Below are positions 11,005 to 20,454 of a DNA stretch of 64,000 nucleotides, in pieces. This DNA is from Blautia sp. Lineage in GTDB: Bacteria > Bacillota > Clostridia > Lachnospirales > Lachnospiraceae. The stretch covers positions 1 to 64,000 of the forward strand of contig JAMPHB010000003.1 of NCBI GenBank assembly GCA_023663685.1, in the 5' to 3' direction. The translations under genes and the position numbers were made by a program. The notes under the pieces are model-generated. The model did not search any database. It saw only the letters and a list, made by a program, of their open reading frames with translations, and was not told where the DNA came from. How positions within the stretch are numbered: position 1 is the first letter of the stretch; each line of letters begins with the position of its first letter.

Positions 11005-11190
11005 ATGAAAGAGATTTTTCAGGAGTACGGAGGCGTACTGATTACAGTAGTAGCAATTCTGGCAGTGATTCTGGTCATTACGGCGGTTGTCGGTAATGAC
11101 GCGGGCGGCCCGATCGGGACCGCATTTTCCAATCTGATTGACAATTTTATTGCGCAGGCGAATGCCAATACCGGAATTTCCGGGAATTAG
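11005..11190 (+). CDS. Leaderless Flp-type pilin-like protein
   Basis: A 61-residue protein with one hydrophobic helix directly after a short N-terminus: M-K-E-I-F-Q-E-Y-G, then VLITVVAILAVILVI. The EYG-plus-helix pattern and the following GPIGTAFSNL match the mature part of Flp (type IVb) pilins, but the positively charged leader with a prepilin-peptidase Gly is absent. The ATG at 11005 has a good site (GGAGAAAGGA); an ATG at 10942 would add 21 residues but has no ribosome site. It sits 9 bp before the TadA-like ATPase gene, so it probably encodes the main fibre or pseudopilin subunit. Confidence 0.65.
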   Translation: MKEIFQEYGGVLITVVAILAVILVITAVVGNDAGGPIGTAFSNLIDNFIAQANANTGISGN

Positions 11191-11199
11191 AGGTAGGGC

Positions 11200-12276
11200 A
11201 TGGTACTGGGAAAAGAATATTTTGGCCCCTTGTGGAAATTTATCACCAACGGGGAAATCACGGACGTGGACTACAACGGGCGGGAGCTGTGGGTGACGAA
11301 TATCTACAACGAGCGCTACCGGGTGAGCCAGGGCTATGTGGATGAGAATCTGACCTCCTCGTTTGTGGAGCAGTTTACCCAGCGGATCTCGAATGTGGTG
11401 AGCCGCCAGTTTAACAAGAGAAGCCCGGAGCTGGAGGCGGAGACGACAGAGCTGCGGGTGACGGTGCTGCACGAGTCGGTGGCGCGCTCCGGGCGAAGCA
11501 TCAGCATAAGAAAGACGCCCCCGGTCATACGTCTGAACGCGAAAAAGGCCTTAGAGGAGAACTATTGCAGCAGGGAGGTGCTCGCCCTCCTTATCAACTG
11601 TGTGAGGGCGCGGATGAACTTTATTTTCTGTGGGATGCCGGGGATCGGCAAGACGGAGTGCGTCAAGTTCTTTTCGGGCTATATTCCGGGAAATGAGCGC
11701 GTCATTACCATTGAGGATACGATGGAGCTTCGCTACGCTGTGACGAATCCCGGAAAAGACTGTATCGAGCTTCGGGTGGAGCCGGAGCTGTTTAGTTATG
11801 CCGACGCAATCAAGGCAAGCCTGCGCTTAAATCCCGGCTGGATCATGCTCTCGGAGGCGCGCTCCAAGGAGGTGAAATATCTTCTTGAGAGCTGGTCTAC
11901 GGGAGTTTCGGGTATGACGACATTACACACCGACGATGTGCGCAATATCCCGGACCGCATTCTGAATATGCTGGAGAGCCGGGTGGACGCGGATCGTCTG
12001 GAAAATGACGTCTATCAGGCGGTGGATATTGGCGTTCTGATTCGGAAAAAGCGCGGGGAGAGCAACAAGGTATACCGTTACATTGACCAGGTCTGCTTTT
12101 TCCTGAGGGAAAAAGGGAAAAATCATGTGGTTTCTGTGGTGCAGGACGGAGGGCTTGCAGTAAAGACGCTTCCTGAGAGCCTGCGGGGACGCTTTGCCCG
12201 GGCACAGGTTTTGAATCCGTGGGTGAGCGCGGAGCTGGAGCGGGAGCTTTCCGGTGAGAAGGAGGTGGAGGCTTGA
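11200..12276 (+). CDS. TadA/CpaF-type secretion ATPase
   Basis: A 358-residue VirB11/TadA-family ATPase that would power assembly of a Tad/Flp-like fibre from the cytoplasmic side. Seen: an N-terminal domain, Walker A GMPGIGKTE near 145, Asp-box region ITIEDTMEL, a Walker B-like WIMLSEARSKE near 213, and the His-box TTLHTDDV. It is short compared with CpaF proteins, which usually carry a longer N-terminal extension. The gene overlaps the next by 4 bp, and a TTG start is used there. Confidence 0.85.
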   Translation: MVLGKEYFGPLWKFITNGEITDVDYNGRELWVTNIYNERYRVSQGYVDENLTSSFVEQFTQRISNVVSRQFNKRSPELEAETTELRVTVLHESVARSGRSISIRKTPPVIRLNAKKALEENYCSREVLALLINCVRARMNFIFCGMPGIGKTECVKFFSGYIPGNERVITIEDTMELRYAVTNPGKDCIELRVEPELFSYADAIKASLRLNPGWIMLSEARSKEVKYLLESWSTGVSGMTTLHTDDVRNIPDRILNMLESRVDADRLENDVYQAVDIGVLIRKKRGESNKVYRYIDQVCFFLREKGKNHVVSVVQDGGLAVKTLPESLRGRFARAQVLNPWVSAELERELSGEKEVEA

Positions 12277-13652
12277 TTTATCTGGCATTTCTGGTGGCGA
12301 TGTACACGCTTGCGCTCCTGCTTCGCTTACACTGGATCACCGCGCTGCTTTTGACACTCTATGGGCTGATGGTGCTGCCAAAGCATTGCAGGCTTTATCA
12401 GGGGATGCTTTTGCAGAGAAAGAGGTTTACAGAGGCGGCGGAGTATCTGGATACGCTGCTCTACGCTTTCTCCAAGGAGGAGAAGGTGGATATTGCCCTC
12501 GAGAATGTGGAGGCCGCCATGCACGGCAGTATGCAGAGGGTCGTGCGCGACTCGCTTGACCATCTGCGCATGACATACGACGATACCGACGTGATGCGGG
12601 AATCCTTAAGGCGGATTGAGGAAGCTTACCCGTGTGCAAGAATCGCGACGGTACATGATTTTGTTGTCCATGTCGAAAATTATGGCGGGCGTATCGAGCG
12701 GGCCGTTGATCTGCTGCTCTCGGACAAGAAGCGCTGGGAGAAGCGGATTTTGCTGGCGATGAAGGAACGCTCAAAAATGTTTACCGACATTATCATGTCC
12801 ATTGCTGCATCACTTATAATCTGCGGGATTATTTTATATATGCCGGTGATGGACATGGATATCAGTAAAAATGTAATTTGTCAGGCGCTGACAGCCGTGA
12901 TGCTGGTGCTGGACGAGAGGATTTTGCTTCGGGCACAGAAAATGATGGCGCCGGACTGGCTTTTGATGGATCTGGACAGTGATCCTAAGGATAAAAAGCG
13001 CATGGAGGACTACAAAAATTATTGCGCCGCAAAGGAGCAGCGATTGTCGCTGGTTTTTGCGCTCCCCTGCATACTGGGAGCGGGAGCTGCCTTCCGGTTT
13101 GGAAAAAGCGTCCTGACGGCGGGGCTCCTTGCACTTTCCCTTCTGATGCTGAACCAGCACAGGCTTGGACACGGGCTGGCAGGGAGAAATCTCAGAAAGA
13201 GCATTCAGTGCGCATTTCCGACCTGGCTTTTGGATATTGTATTGCTTTTGCAGAGCGAGAATGTGCAGATGTCCATGCGCAAATCCGTGGAGCATGTCCC
13301 GGCGGTGCTGGAATCGGAACTTTTGCTGTTAAATGACAGGCTGGAGCTGGAGCCGGAGGCGGCAGAGCCCTATCATGCCTTTTTGCAGGACTTTGAGATT
13401 CCAGAGGTTCATGCGGCGATGAGTATGCTGTTTTCCATATCCATGGGGCACAGCCTGCAGGCGGACAGACAGCTTTCCGAGCTGATTGACCGGAATCTTG
13501 CGATGCTTGACGCGGCGGAGAAGGAGCGTCTGGCAAACCTTTCCAGCGGCATGTATCTTTTGTTTCTGGCTCCGGTGCTCACGGCATCCTTTAAGCTGGT
13601 GGTGGATATGGCTGTGTTTATGTTGTCCTTTATCACGGGAGTTGGAATTTGA
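12273..13652 (+). CDS. Tad-like inner-membrane platform protein (TadB/TadC-like)
   Basis: A 459-residue membrane protein with hydrophobic segments at the N-terminus (about 1-35), near 170-195, at 255-295 as a pair, and at the extreme C-terminus (430-459), with long charged cytoplasmic parts between. This is the layout of two T2SSF-like halves in one chain and fits the platform that partners a TadA ATPase; sequence similarity itself is weak to my eye. Start is TTG at 12273, in ATGA-like overlap with the ATPase stop, supported by GAAGGAGG; the first ATG (12300) would remove part of the first membrane segment. Confidence 0.6.
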   Translation: MIYLAFLVAMYTLALLLRLHWITALLLTLYGLMVLPKHCRLYQGMLLQRKRFTEAAEYLDTLLYAFSKEEKVDIALENVEAAMHGSMQRVVRDSLDHLRMTYDDTDVMRESLRRIEEAYPCARIATVHDFVVHVENYGGRIERAVDLLLSDKKRWEKRILLAMKERSKMFTDIIMSIAASLIICGIILYMPVMDMDISKNVICQALTAVMLVLDERILLRAQKMMAPDWLLMDLDSDPKDKKRMEDYKNYCAAKEQRLSLVFALPCILGAGAAFRFGKSVLTAGLLALSLLMLNQHRLGHGLAGRNLRKSIQCAFPTWLLDIVLLLQSENVQMSMRKSVEHVPAVLESELLLLNDRLELEPEAAEPYHAFLQDFEIPEVHAAMSMLFSISMGHSLQADRQLSELIDRNLAMLDAAEKERLANLSSGMYLLFLAPVLTASFKLVVDMAVFMLSFITGVGI

Positions 13653-13661
13653 GGAGGGAAA

Positions 13662-14039
13662 ATGAGTCAGGTTATCAAGACTTTTCTGGGTGTGTTTTTG
13701 ATTCTTTTTATGACCTCGGCGGCGCTGGGGATTCTGTCGGCTTACTTAGGCGTCATGGGGGCGCAGGATCTGCAGGCGCAGATGGTGGATGAGATTGAGA
13801 ACAGCAATTTTGCTTCGGGGGTAGCGCAGGAATGCTTTGCCCGCGCGGAGGAGGCCGGCTGTGAGCTGGCGGTCACTTATTACTATGATGGCGGAGGAAC
13901 CACGCGCTGCGTGAGGGCTTCCCAGCTCCCATCGAATACCGGAAGCGTGACGATGGCGAGGGTGGAGCTTACCTTTCCGCTGGAAATGAAGATATTTGGC
14001 TTTCGGAAGGAGCATACCTTTCGGGGCTATGCGAAATAG
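13662..14039 (+). CDS. TadE-like minor pseudopilin candidate
   Basis: A 125-residue protein with one N-terminal membrane helix (residues about 6-30, FLGVFLILFMTSAALGILSAYLG) and a small extracytoplasmic domain rich in beta-forming residues, containing two Cys (ECFARAEEAGC) and a later Cys. This fits TadE/TadF-like minor subunits in size and topology, but no clear signature is present. The ATG is preceded by GAGGAGG. It lies between the platform gene and two tiny membrane-protein genes in an unbroken same-strand run. Confidence 0.5.
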   Translation: MSQVIKTFLGVFLILFMTSAALGILSAYLGVMGAQDLQAQMVDEIENSNFASGVAQECFARAEEAGCELAVTYYYDGGGTTRCVRASQLPSNTGSVTMARVELTFPLEMKIFGFRKEHTFRGYAK

Positions 14040-14050
14040 GAGGAGAAGAT

Positions 14051-14158
14051 ATGCAGCAGTTGATTGAGGAATACGGTGCGGGAGCGGCTATGCTGTTTCT
14101 TGGAACGGGAATACTGGCGGCGTTTTATACTTTTTTGACATTATTGGCGGAGGTGTAA
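14051..14158 (+). CDS. 35-residue Flp-like membrane peptide
   Basis: Encodes M-Q-Q-L-I-E-E-Y-G-A-G then a single hydrophobic helix ending ...LLAEV. The E-Y-G just before the helix matches the peptides at 11005 and 14160. A strong AGGAGGAG precedes the ATG, and the next gene starts 2 bp after its stop, so translation is well supported despite the size. Function is unknown; a fibre subunit or assembly accessory is possible. Confidence 0.55.
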   Translation: MQQLIEEYGAGAAMLFLGTGILAAFYTFLTLLAEV

Positions 14159-14159
14159 T

Positions 14160-14306
14160 ATGAAAGAGGTGATCAGAGAATACGGAAGTGCCGTGATTGC
14201 GGCAGTTGGAGCATTTTTGCTTTTTGCCATTGTCGGGCAGATGGTTTTTTGCCCGGATGGGATGCTGGGGCAGATGGTACAGCTCTGGGGAAACGGGGGA
14301 TGCTGA
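14160..14306 (+). CDS. 48-residue Flp-like membrane peptide
   Basis: Begins M-K-E-V-I-R-E-Y-G, followed by a hydrophobic helix (AVIAAVGAFLLFAIVGQMVF) and a short tail with two Cys. Its first nine residues are close to those of the 61-residue pilin-like protein at 11005 (M-K-E-I-F-Q-E-Y-G). GGAGG lies just before the ATG, overlapping the end of the previous gene, and the following gene starts 2 bp after the stop. It looks like a third leaderless Flp-like subunit. Confidence 0.55.
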   Translation: MKEVIREYGSAVIAAVGAFLLFAIVGQMVFCPDGMLGQMVQLWGNGGC

Positions 14307-14307
14307 T

Positions 14308-14799
14308 ATGAAGCAGGTCATTCTCGGGCTTTTGGGCACGGCCATCGTTATTTACACGGTGGTCTCCTGTCTGTCCATTTACAGTATTTCCAGCCGGAGA
14401 AATGAGATGGAAAACTGTCTTGCGACGGTGCTGAAACAAAATATGGACGAGTATTACGTCCGGCTTGTGCCTACATGGGTCAAAAAGGAGAAGCAGGAGG
14501 AGAAAGAAACAAAGCACAGGAAGTCCGGAGAGACAAAAAAGGAAGGGGAAAAGAAGGAGGACGAGGACGAGTGGGAGCTCGTGTATGTTCCGATGCGCAA
14601 ATGCAGTGACGCGCAGGTGGAGGCTTTTGTGAAGCAGGATCTCACCGGGCAGCTTCGCTCAGATTCCAGGGTGCGCATCTCGGTTTATGCCTGCGATATG
14701 GAAAAGGGGATACTTTCTGTGGGAATCACGGAGCAGTTCTATCTTCCGAACGGTATGGAAAAGACGATCCGGTGCAGTAAGACGCTGGTGGTAGAATGA
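14308..14799 (+). CDS. Single-pass membrane protein of the Tad-like locus (TadF/TadE-like position)
   Basis: A 163-residue protein: N-terminal membrane helix (residues 3-25), then an exposed part with a strongly charged Lys/Glu linker (about 55-85, KEKQEEKETKHRKSGETK) and a C-terminal domain with two Cys ending KTIRCSKTLVVE. The topology suits a minor pilin or anchor. The ATG at 14308 is chosen by coupling to the stop of the previous gene; a longer frame from 14197 overlaps that gene. No family is recognised. Confidence 0.5.
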   Translation: MKQVILGLLGTAIVIYTVVSCLSIYSISSRRNEMENCLATVLKQNMDEYYVRLVPTWVKKEKQEEKETKHRKSGETKKEGEKKEDEDEWELVYVPMRKCSDAQVEAFVKQDLTGQLRSDSRVRISVYACDMEKGILSVGITEQFYLPNGMEKTIRCSKTLVVE

Positions 14800-14809
14800 G
14801 GAGGTATTT

Positions 14810-16306
14810 TTGAGAGGGATACATTTTATTAAAATGAGCGGCAGGAGGCTGTTTGCCTTTATACTGGCTGTGGCTCTGCTGCTTGGAGGAATTGCGCCCA
14901 CGGCGGTGAGCGCCCATGTGTTTAACAATGCCTATACATATTACAATGAAAACGGCAATTCTGTGAGATTTTGGAAGGTCAACGAGAAGGACGGCGAGAT
15001 CTGCTATGCGACAAGCGCAAAAACCGCAACCACGAATGTGCGGTATAAGACGCTGGGCTGGAAGGTGAGCGTGCGGGATATGAGCGGAAAGAAGCAGCAG
15101 ACCATCTATTTTAAGCTGGGCGGTTCTTACATGAAGAGGGTCGATTCCCGACAGAAATCCGGGTATGAGTACAATCTTTACGCGCTGATGCTCAGCAGCC
15201 TGAAAAAGAGGATGAACGAAAAGGCAAAGCAGGTGCTGGAGGAGGGCAGCTGTACGATGACAGTGGACGCCTGTATGACCGTGGTAAGAGGGAGTGAAGT
15301 CAGGGGAGGCATGGATGACAATGGGAATTTTACAGGGAAGGTCTATACCGACTATGACGGAATTGCGGGAGCTGAAAACTGGAACGCAGCCGCTGTGAAA
15401 TCCCTCAAAAGCTATTTTGATAAGGAGGTGAAGGGACTTTTCTATGACATAAAAGTCAAAAAATCTGCGGGAATCAAAGAGGCGACCGGAAGCGGACATT
15501 ATCTGTACGGCACAAAGCTGACAGCTTCCGCCGAAGTGAAAAAGGGCTACACCTTTGAGGGCTGGACGGGAATGAAGTCCTGTGACAGCATGGACTGTAC
15601 CTTTTACGTCAATGACGCGGGTACATTGACCGCGGAGGCGTCCCCCATTCAGATACAGATTGTGTATCACCGGAATTTATCTGCGGCGGATACCATGCTC
15701 GTGCTGCAGACGGTAGTATACGGACAAAAGGATAAGCGGATGCGTAAGGAAAACTGGACGAAGGATGGAAAAAGCCCGGTTGGCTATGCCCTGTCGCAGG
15801 GGGCAGTGGAAGCCTCCTACGCGCTGGACGCTAAGATTACAGACGGGTGGATACTCAAATATGCGCCGCAGGTGCATTTGTTTGCGGTGTGGCCGGGGGA
15901 GGAGGAAGATAAAATAATTTTACCCCCGGATGAGACACCGGAGGATCCAGATCCTGACGATCCGGACCCTGATGATTCAGACCCTGATGATTCCGAGCCT
16001 GACGATCCCGGCGATCCGGCACCGGACGATTCCGAGCCTGACGATCCCGGCGATCCGGCGCCGGACGATTCAGAGCCGGACGAGCCAGAGCCTGATATAC
16101 CCGAGCCCACGCCTCCGTCGAAAAACGATTTGCCGGCAGTTGCGCCGATTCGTATGCGCTTTATCAGTAAAAAGTATTTTGAGAATGCCTCGGGGCAGCT
16201 GGTGGCAGGAAGCCGGGGAGGTCTTTCCTCCGGCTCCCGCTGGGCGGTAGATCTGTCTTTGCGGAGTCTGCTAAGATCCGTGCTTATGCGGGCGGAGCCA
16301 ATATGA
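14810..16306 (+). CDS. Secreted InlB-like repeat protein with Asp/Pro/Glu-rich stalk
   Basis: A 498-residue protein with a Sec signal peptide (hydrophobic core LFAFILAVALLLGGIAP, cleavage after VSA near 35), an uncharacterised region to about 210, an InlB_B-like unit (YTFEGWTG ... GTLTAEA) near 245-275, and an acidic stalk (about 375-435) with tandem 13-residue units DSEPDDPGDPAPD. Start is TTG at 14810, set by GAGGAGG five bases away; an ATG at 14834 has no ribosome site. It closes the Tad-like locus and could be its displayed or exported product. The last 25 residues look out of phase (see findings). Confidence 0.6.
   Translation: MRGIHFIKMSGRRLFAFILAVALLLGGIAPTAVSAHVFNNAYTYYNENGNSVRFWKVNEKDGEICYATSAKTATTNVRYKTLGWKVSVRDMSGKKQQTIYFKLGGSYMKRVDSRQKSGYEYNLYALMLSSLKKRMNEKAKQVLEEGSCTMTVDACMTVVRGSEVRGGMDDNGNFTGKVYTDYDGIAGAENWNAAAVKSLKSYFDKEVKGLFYDIKVKKSAGIKEATGSGHYLYGTKLTASAEVKKGYTFEGWTGMKSCDSMDCTFYVNDAGTLTAEASPIQIQIVYHRNLSAADTMLVLQTVVYGQKDKRMRKENWTKDGKSPVGYALSQGAVEASYALDAKITDGWILKYAPQVHLFAVWPGEEEDKIILPPDETPEDPDPDDPDPDDSDPDDSEPDDPGDPAPDDSEPDDPGDPAPDDSEPDEPEPDIPEPTPPSKNDLPAVAPIRMRFISKKYFENASGQLVAGSRGGLSSGSRWAVDLSLRSLLRSVLMRAEPI
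15989..16066 (+). repeat. Two tandem 39-bp repeats in the acidic stalk
   Basis: Units at 15989-16027 and 16028-16066 are nearly identical and encode D-S-E-P-D-D-P-G-D-P-A-P-D. Shorter related units precede them. Such repeats can change number by slippage. Confidence 0.75.
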
Positions 16307-16352
16307 GAGGCTTTGCTTTGACGAAGCAGGAAGCAGAGAGCAACGGAGGATA

Positions 16353-16453
16353 GAAAATAGGTTTGCGCCTGAGCAGACAAGGAAAACGCTGCAGCTTGTC
16401 TATAGTGGCTGTAGCGTTTTCCTGTAGGAGCGCAGGTAGTTGCATCTATTTTC
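16353..16453. repeat. 101-bp imperfect palindrome
   Basis: Outer arms GAAAATAG/CTATTTTC and inner arms AGGAAAACGCTGCAGC/GCTGTAGCGTTTTCCT (one G-T pair) bracket a 12-base loop. An alternative stem AGACAAG/CTTGTCT would compete with the inner one. It may end transcription of the Tad-like locus, though no long T-run follows. Confidence 0.6.
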
Positions 16454-16463
16454 AAATCAGTTC

Positions 16464-16492
16464 TTGTCAAGGCTGCTGACACATATTATAAT
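16464..16492 (+). promoter_or_regulatory. Promoter of the Rpn-type gene at 16513
   Basis: TTGTCA at 16464-16469 and TATAAT at 16487-16492, 17-bp spacer, starting just after the palindrome. Confidence 0.65.
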
Positions 16493-16512
16493 GTAGAAAA
16501 ATAGGGAATGCT

Positions 16513-17304
16513 ATGATAGAAAAATCCTTTGAGGAATTGCAGATAAAAGATGATTTCATGTTTGGTGTCATAATGAGAAATCCGAAATTTTGCAAATCTT
16601 TTTTAGAGCGGGTGCTGGACATTAAGATAGCAGGCATCGAATATCCAAAATCGCAGGAGACGATAAATTTCTCTGCGAATGCGAAAAGTGTGCGTCTGGA
16701 CATCTATGTGGAGGACGGAAGAGATACCGTCTACAATATTGAAATGCAGACAACAGAAAACAAAAATCTTCCCAGGAGGACAAGGTATTATCAGGGAATG
16801 ATGGATTTGAATATTCTGGAGAAGGGTGCTGATTACAAAGAATTAAAACGAAGCTTTATAATTTTTGTATGTACCTTTGATTTGTTCGGTGAGGGACGGC
16901 ATATTTACACCTTCGAGAACCGCTGTATCCAAAATCCCGAGTTAGGTCTTGGCGATGAGACAACAAAGATAATTTTAAATACGAAGGGTATCATGGAGGA
17001 CGTCACGCCGGAGATGAAGAGGCTGCTGGATTTTATTGATGGGAAAGAGCCTGCGGACGAATTTACAAGAGAACTGGATGAGGCAGTGCAGTCTGTTAGA
17101 AGCAATGAGAAATGGAGAGTGGATTATATGACTTTGCAGATGCATTATCAGGAAAAATTTGAGCAGGGAGTCGAGCAGGGGAATAAGCAGTCGGCTTTAA
17201 GAATGATAGAAGCAAATAAATTGTCAATTGAGGAGATTGCATTATATTCCGGTCTTACGCTGGAGCAGGTGAGAGCATTGGAGAAGGAATTGCAGCCGGC
17301 ATAG
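16513..17304 (+). CDS. Rpn-family PD-(D/E)XK nuclease / putative transposase
   Basis: A 263-residue member of the Rpn group (PDDEXK_2 type). N-terminal QIKDDFMFGVIMRNP is the typical opening; the nuclease core shows RLDIYVED (Asp) and YNIEMQTTE (Glu-x-Gln in place of the usual E-x-K), with a following RTRYYQGMMD. The C-terminus has a coiled segment and a helix-turn-helix-like LSIEEIALYSGLTLEQVRAL. Rpn proteins cut DNA and promote RecA-independent exchange in E. coli; in clostridia they are common and of unclear role. It is a lone gene with its own promoter. Confidence 0.85.
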   Translation: MIEKSFEELQIKDDFMFGVIMRNPKFCKSFLERVLDIKIAGIEYPKSQETINFSANAKSVRLDIYVEDGRDTVYNIEMQTTENKNLPRRTRYYQGMMDLNILEKGADYKELKRSFIIFVCTFDLFGEGRHIYTFENRCIQNPELGLGDETTKIILNTKGIMEDVTPEMKRLLDFIDGKEPADEFTRELDEAVQSVRSNEKWRVDYMTLQMHYQEKFEQGVEQGNKQSALRMIEANKLSIEEIALYSGLTLEQVRALEKELQPA

Positions 17305-17346
17305 AGACTTTTGGGCGGTTGAAAATATAAGGAAAAGGAGGAGCCG

Positions 17347-18633
17347 TCAGGCTTCTCCTTCTTTCGGCTGCTCCGGCAGCCGGATGTATATGCGCTCAAT
17401 CCGGTTCTTGTCCACCCGGTCGATGCGTAGCAGAATATTATCCTCCGTGAGAACAATTTCATTTTTTTCAGGGAGGTGGTTCAGGAGCCCGAGACAGTAG
17501 CCGCCGATAGTGTCGTAATCCTCGGATTCAAAGTTGACGCCGAGAGCATCGCTGACATCGTCCAGTTTTGCGGAGCCAAGCACAAAGTATTCGCGCTTGT
17601 TGAGGCTTGTAATGTCATCCACCTCGTCCACATCATATTCATCTCTGATTTCCCCGACAATCTCCTCCAGAAGATCCTCTAAGGTGACGAGTCCTGCAGT
17701 ATCTCCATATTCGTCCAGCACAATGGCAAAGGAAATCGAGGACTGGCGCATCTCAAGAAAGAGGTCTGCCGTGTTCTTGTGCTCGTAAGTAAAATAGGGC
17801 TCCCGCAGCATGGAACGAACAGAAAAACTCTCGTTGTTGTCCTGAAGCAGGAAATCCTTCATATTGATGATGCCAATCACATTGTCCGTGGTGTCCTCGT
17901 ATACCGGCAGCCGGGTGTACATGTCCTTGCGGAAGACCTCCAGAACCTCCTCGTAGGAGGCGTCCGCGTGCACAAAGGTCATGTCGATTCTGGGCACCAT
18001 GATCTCCTTGGCCTCCGCGTCCCCGAAGTCGAAGAGATTATGGATCATGTCCCGCTCCTCATTCTCAATGACGCCGCTCTCCTGACTGACATCCACGATT
18101 GTGCGAAGCTCCTCCTCCGTCATCGGAGAGCCCGCATCCGCCGGGTTGACCCGGAGCAGGAAGAGAAAGCCGCTGGAAAGCTTGTTAATGATAAAGATGA
18201 AGGGAGTCATTACCTTCATCAGTATCGCGATGATTCCTGAGATCGCCAGCGCCATGCGGTCGGCATAGATGGTCGCCATGGTCTTCGGGCTGACCTCGCC
18301 AAAGATTAGGATTAAAAAGGTAAGCACCCCGGTGGCAATACCGGCTCCCGCGCTGCCAAAATACTTTGTGGCGAACGTCGTCGCCAGAGAGGAGGCAGAG
18401 AGATTGACAATGTTGTTGCCAATCAGGATTGCAGAGAGCATCTTGCCGGAATCATTTGTGATTTTCAGCACCCGCTCCGCCCGTTTGTCACCGGACTCGC
18501 AGAGCGTGCGCATTCGTATTTTGTTGATAGTAAGCAGTGCCGTCTCCGCGGAAGAAAAGAACGCGGAGAGAAAAATAAGTACGATTAAGCTGATAAGCTT
18601 TGCTATATCGTCAGCTTCCAAAATTGCAATCAC
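17347..18633 (-). CDS. Hemolysin/CorC-type transporter (CNNM + CBS pair + CorC_HlyC)
   Basis: A 428-residue integral membrane protein. N-terminal CNNM/DUF21 domain with about four membrane segments (residues 1-190, opening LISLIVLIFLSAFFSSAETALLT), paired CBS domains (about 205-330, with VPRIDMTFV at the start), and a CorC_HlyC domain (about 345-428). The family moves or senses magnesium and related divalent ions; haemolysis is not implied. Start is GTG at 18633 behind GAGGTG. It lies 33 bp after the guaB stop on the same strand, so the two are probably co-transcribed. Confidence 0.88.
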   Translation of the reverse strand: MIAILEADDIAKLISLIVLIFLSAFFSSAETALLTINKIRMRTLCESGDKRAERVLKITNDSGKMLSAILIGNNIVNLSASSLATTFATKYFGSAGAGIATGVLTFLILIFGEVSPKTMATIYADRMALAISGIIAILMKVMTPFIFIINKLSSGFLFLLRVNPADAGSPMTEEELRTIVDVSQESGVIENEERDMIHNLFDFGDAEAKEIMVPRIDMTFVHADASYEEVLEVFRKDMYTRLPVYEDTTDNVIGIINMKDFLLQDNNESFSVRSMLREPYFTYEHKNTADLFLEMRQSSISFAIVLDEYGDTAGLVTLEDLLEEIVGEIRDEYDVDEVDDITSLNKREYFVLGSAKLDDVSDALGVNFESEDYDTIGGYCLGLLNHLPEKNEIVLTEDNILLRIDRVDKNRIERIYIRLPEQPKEGEA

Positions 18634-18666
18634 CTCGTATAATTTGATAGTGGGACGGCTCCCGTA

Positions 18667-20157
<1,491 letters not shown>

Positions 20158-20163
20158 TTATAG

Positions 20164-20192
20164 ATGATAGCAAACTTAGGGGGCAATGTCAA
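20164..20192 (-). promoter_or_regulatory. guaB promoter
   Basis: On the minus strand, TTGACA (20192-20187) and TATCAT (20169-20164) with a 17-bp spacer, 39 bp before the guaB start codon. Confidence 0.8.
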
Positions 20193-20242
20193 GATAGAAA
20201 TGTTACTATTTACGGCTGGTAGTCCAGGCTGCAAAATAATAT

Positions 20243-20369
20243 ACGGGAATCAGTTCCTGCGGCGGACGGCAGCGCGCACAAGCAGCTTTCACGCTATCTG
20301 TTCCGTCACAAAGATAGCTTTGAAAGCCGCTTGTGCGCGCTGCCGTCCGCCGCAGGAACTGATTCCCGT
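20243..20369. repeat. Palindromic intergenic element, copy A
   Basis: A nearly perfect long inverted repeat: arms of about 57 bp begin ACGGGAATCAG and differ at one base in the middle and a small bulge near the loop, which holds GTTCCGTCACAA. It lies in the divergent guaB-hisA gap. Shares ends (GGGAATCA) and the loop-proximal motif (TTTCACGCT...GTTCCGTC...CAAAGA...AGCTTTGAAA) with the copy at 44476. The rest of the 330-bp gap holds the guaB promoter and a weak TATGAT box before hisA. Confidence 0.85.
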
Positions 20370-20454
20370 GAAAATAATAAATTCGGCATTCCTAAATCTG
20401 GAAAGATATGCTATGATATACGGTAGAAAACACAGGCAGGCGGGGGAGAGCGCG

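Noticed and set aside
14726-15670. 314-residue open frame on the minus strand
   Set aside because: Antisense to the signal-peptide-bearing gene at 14810; composition typical of a shadow.
20164-20454. N-terminal extension of hisA from an upstream ATG
   Set aside because: It would translate the long palindrome and the guaB promoter; HisA homology starts at 20455.
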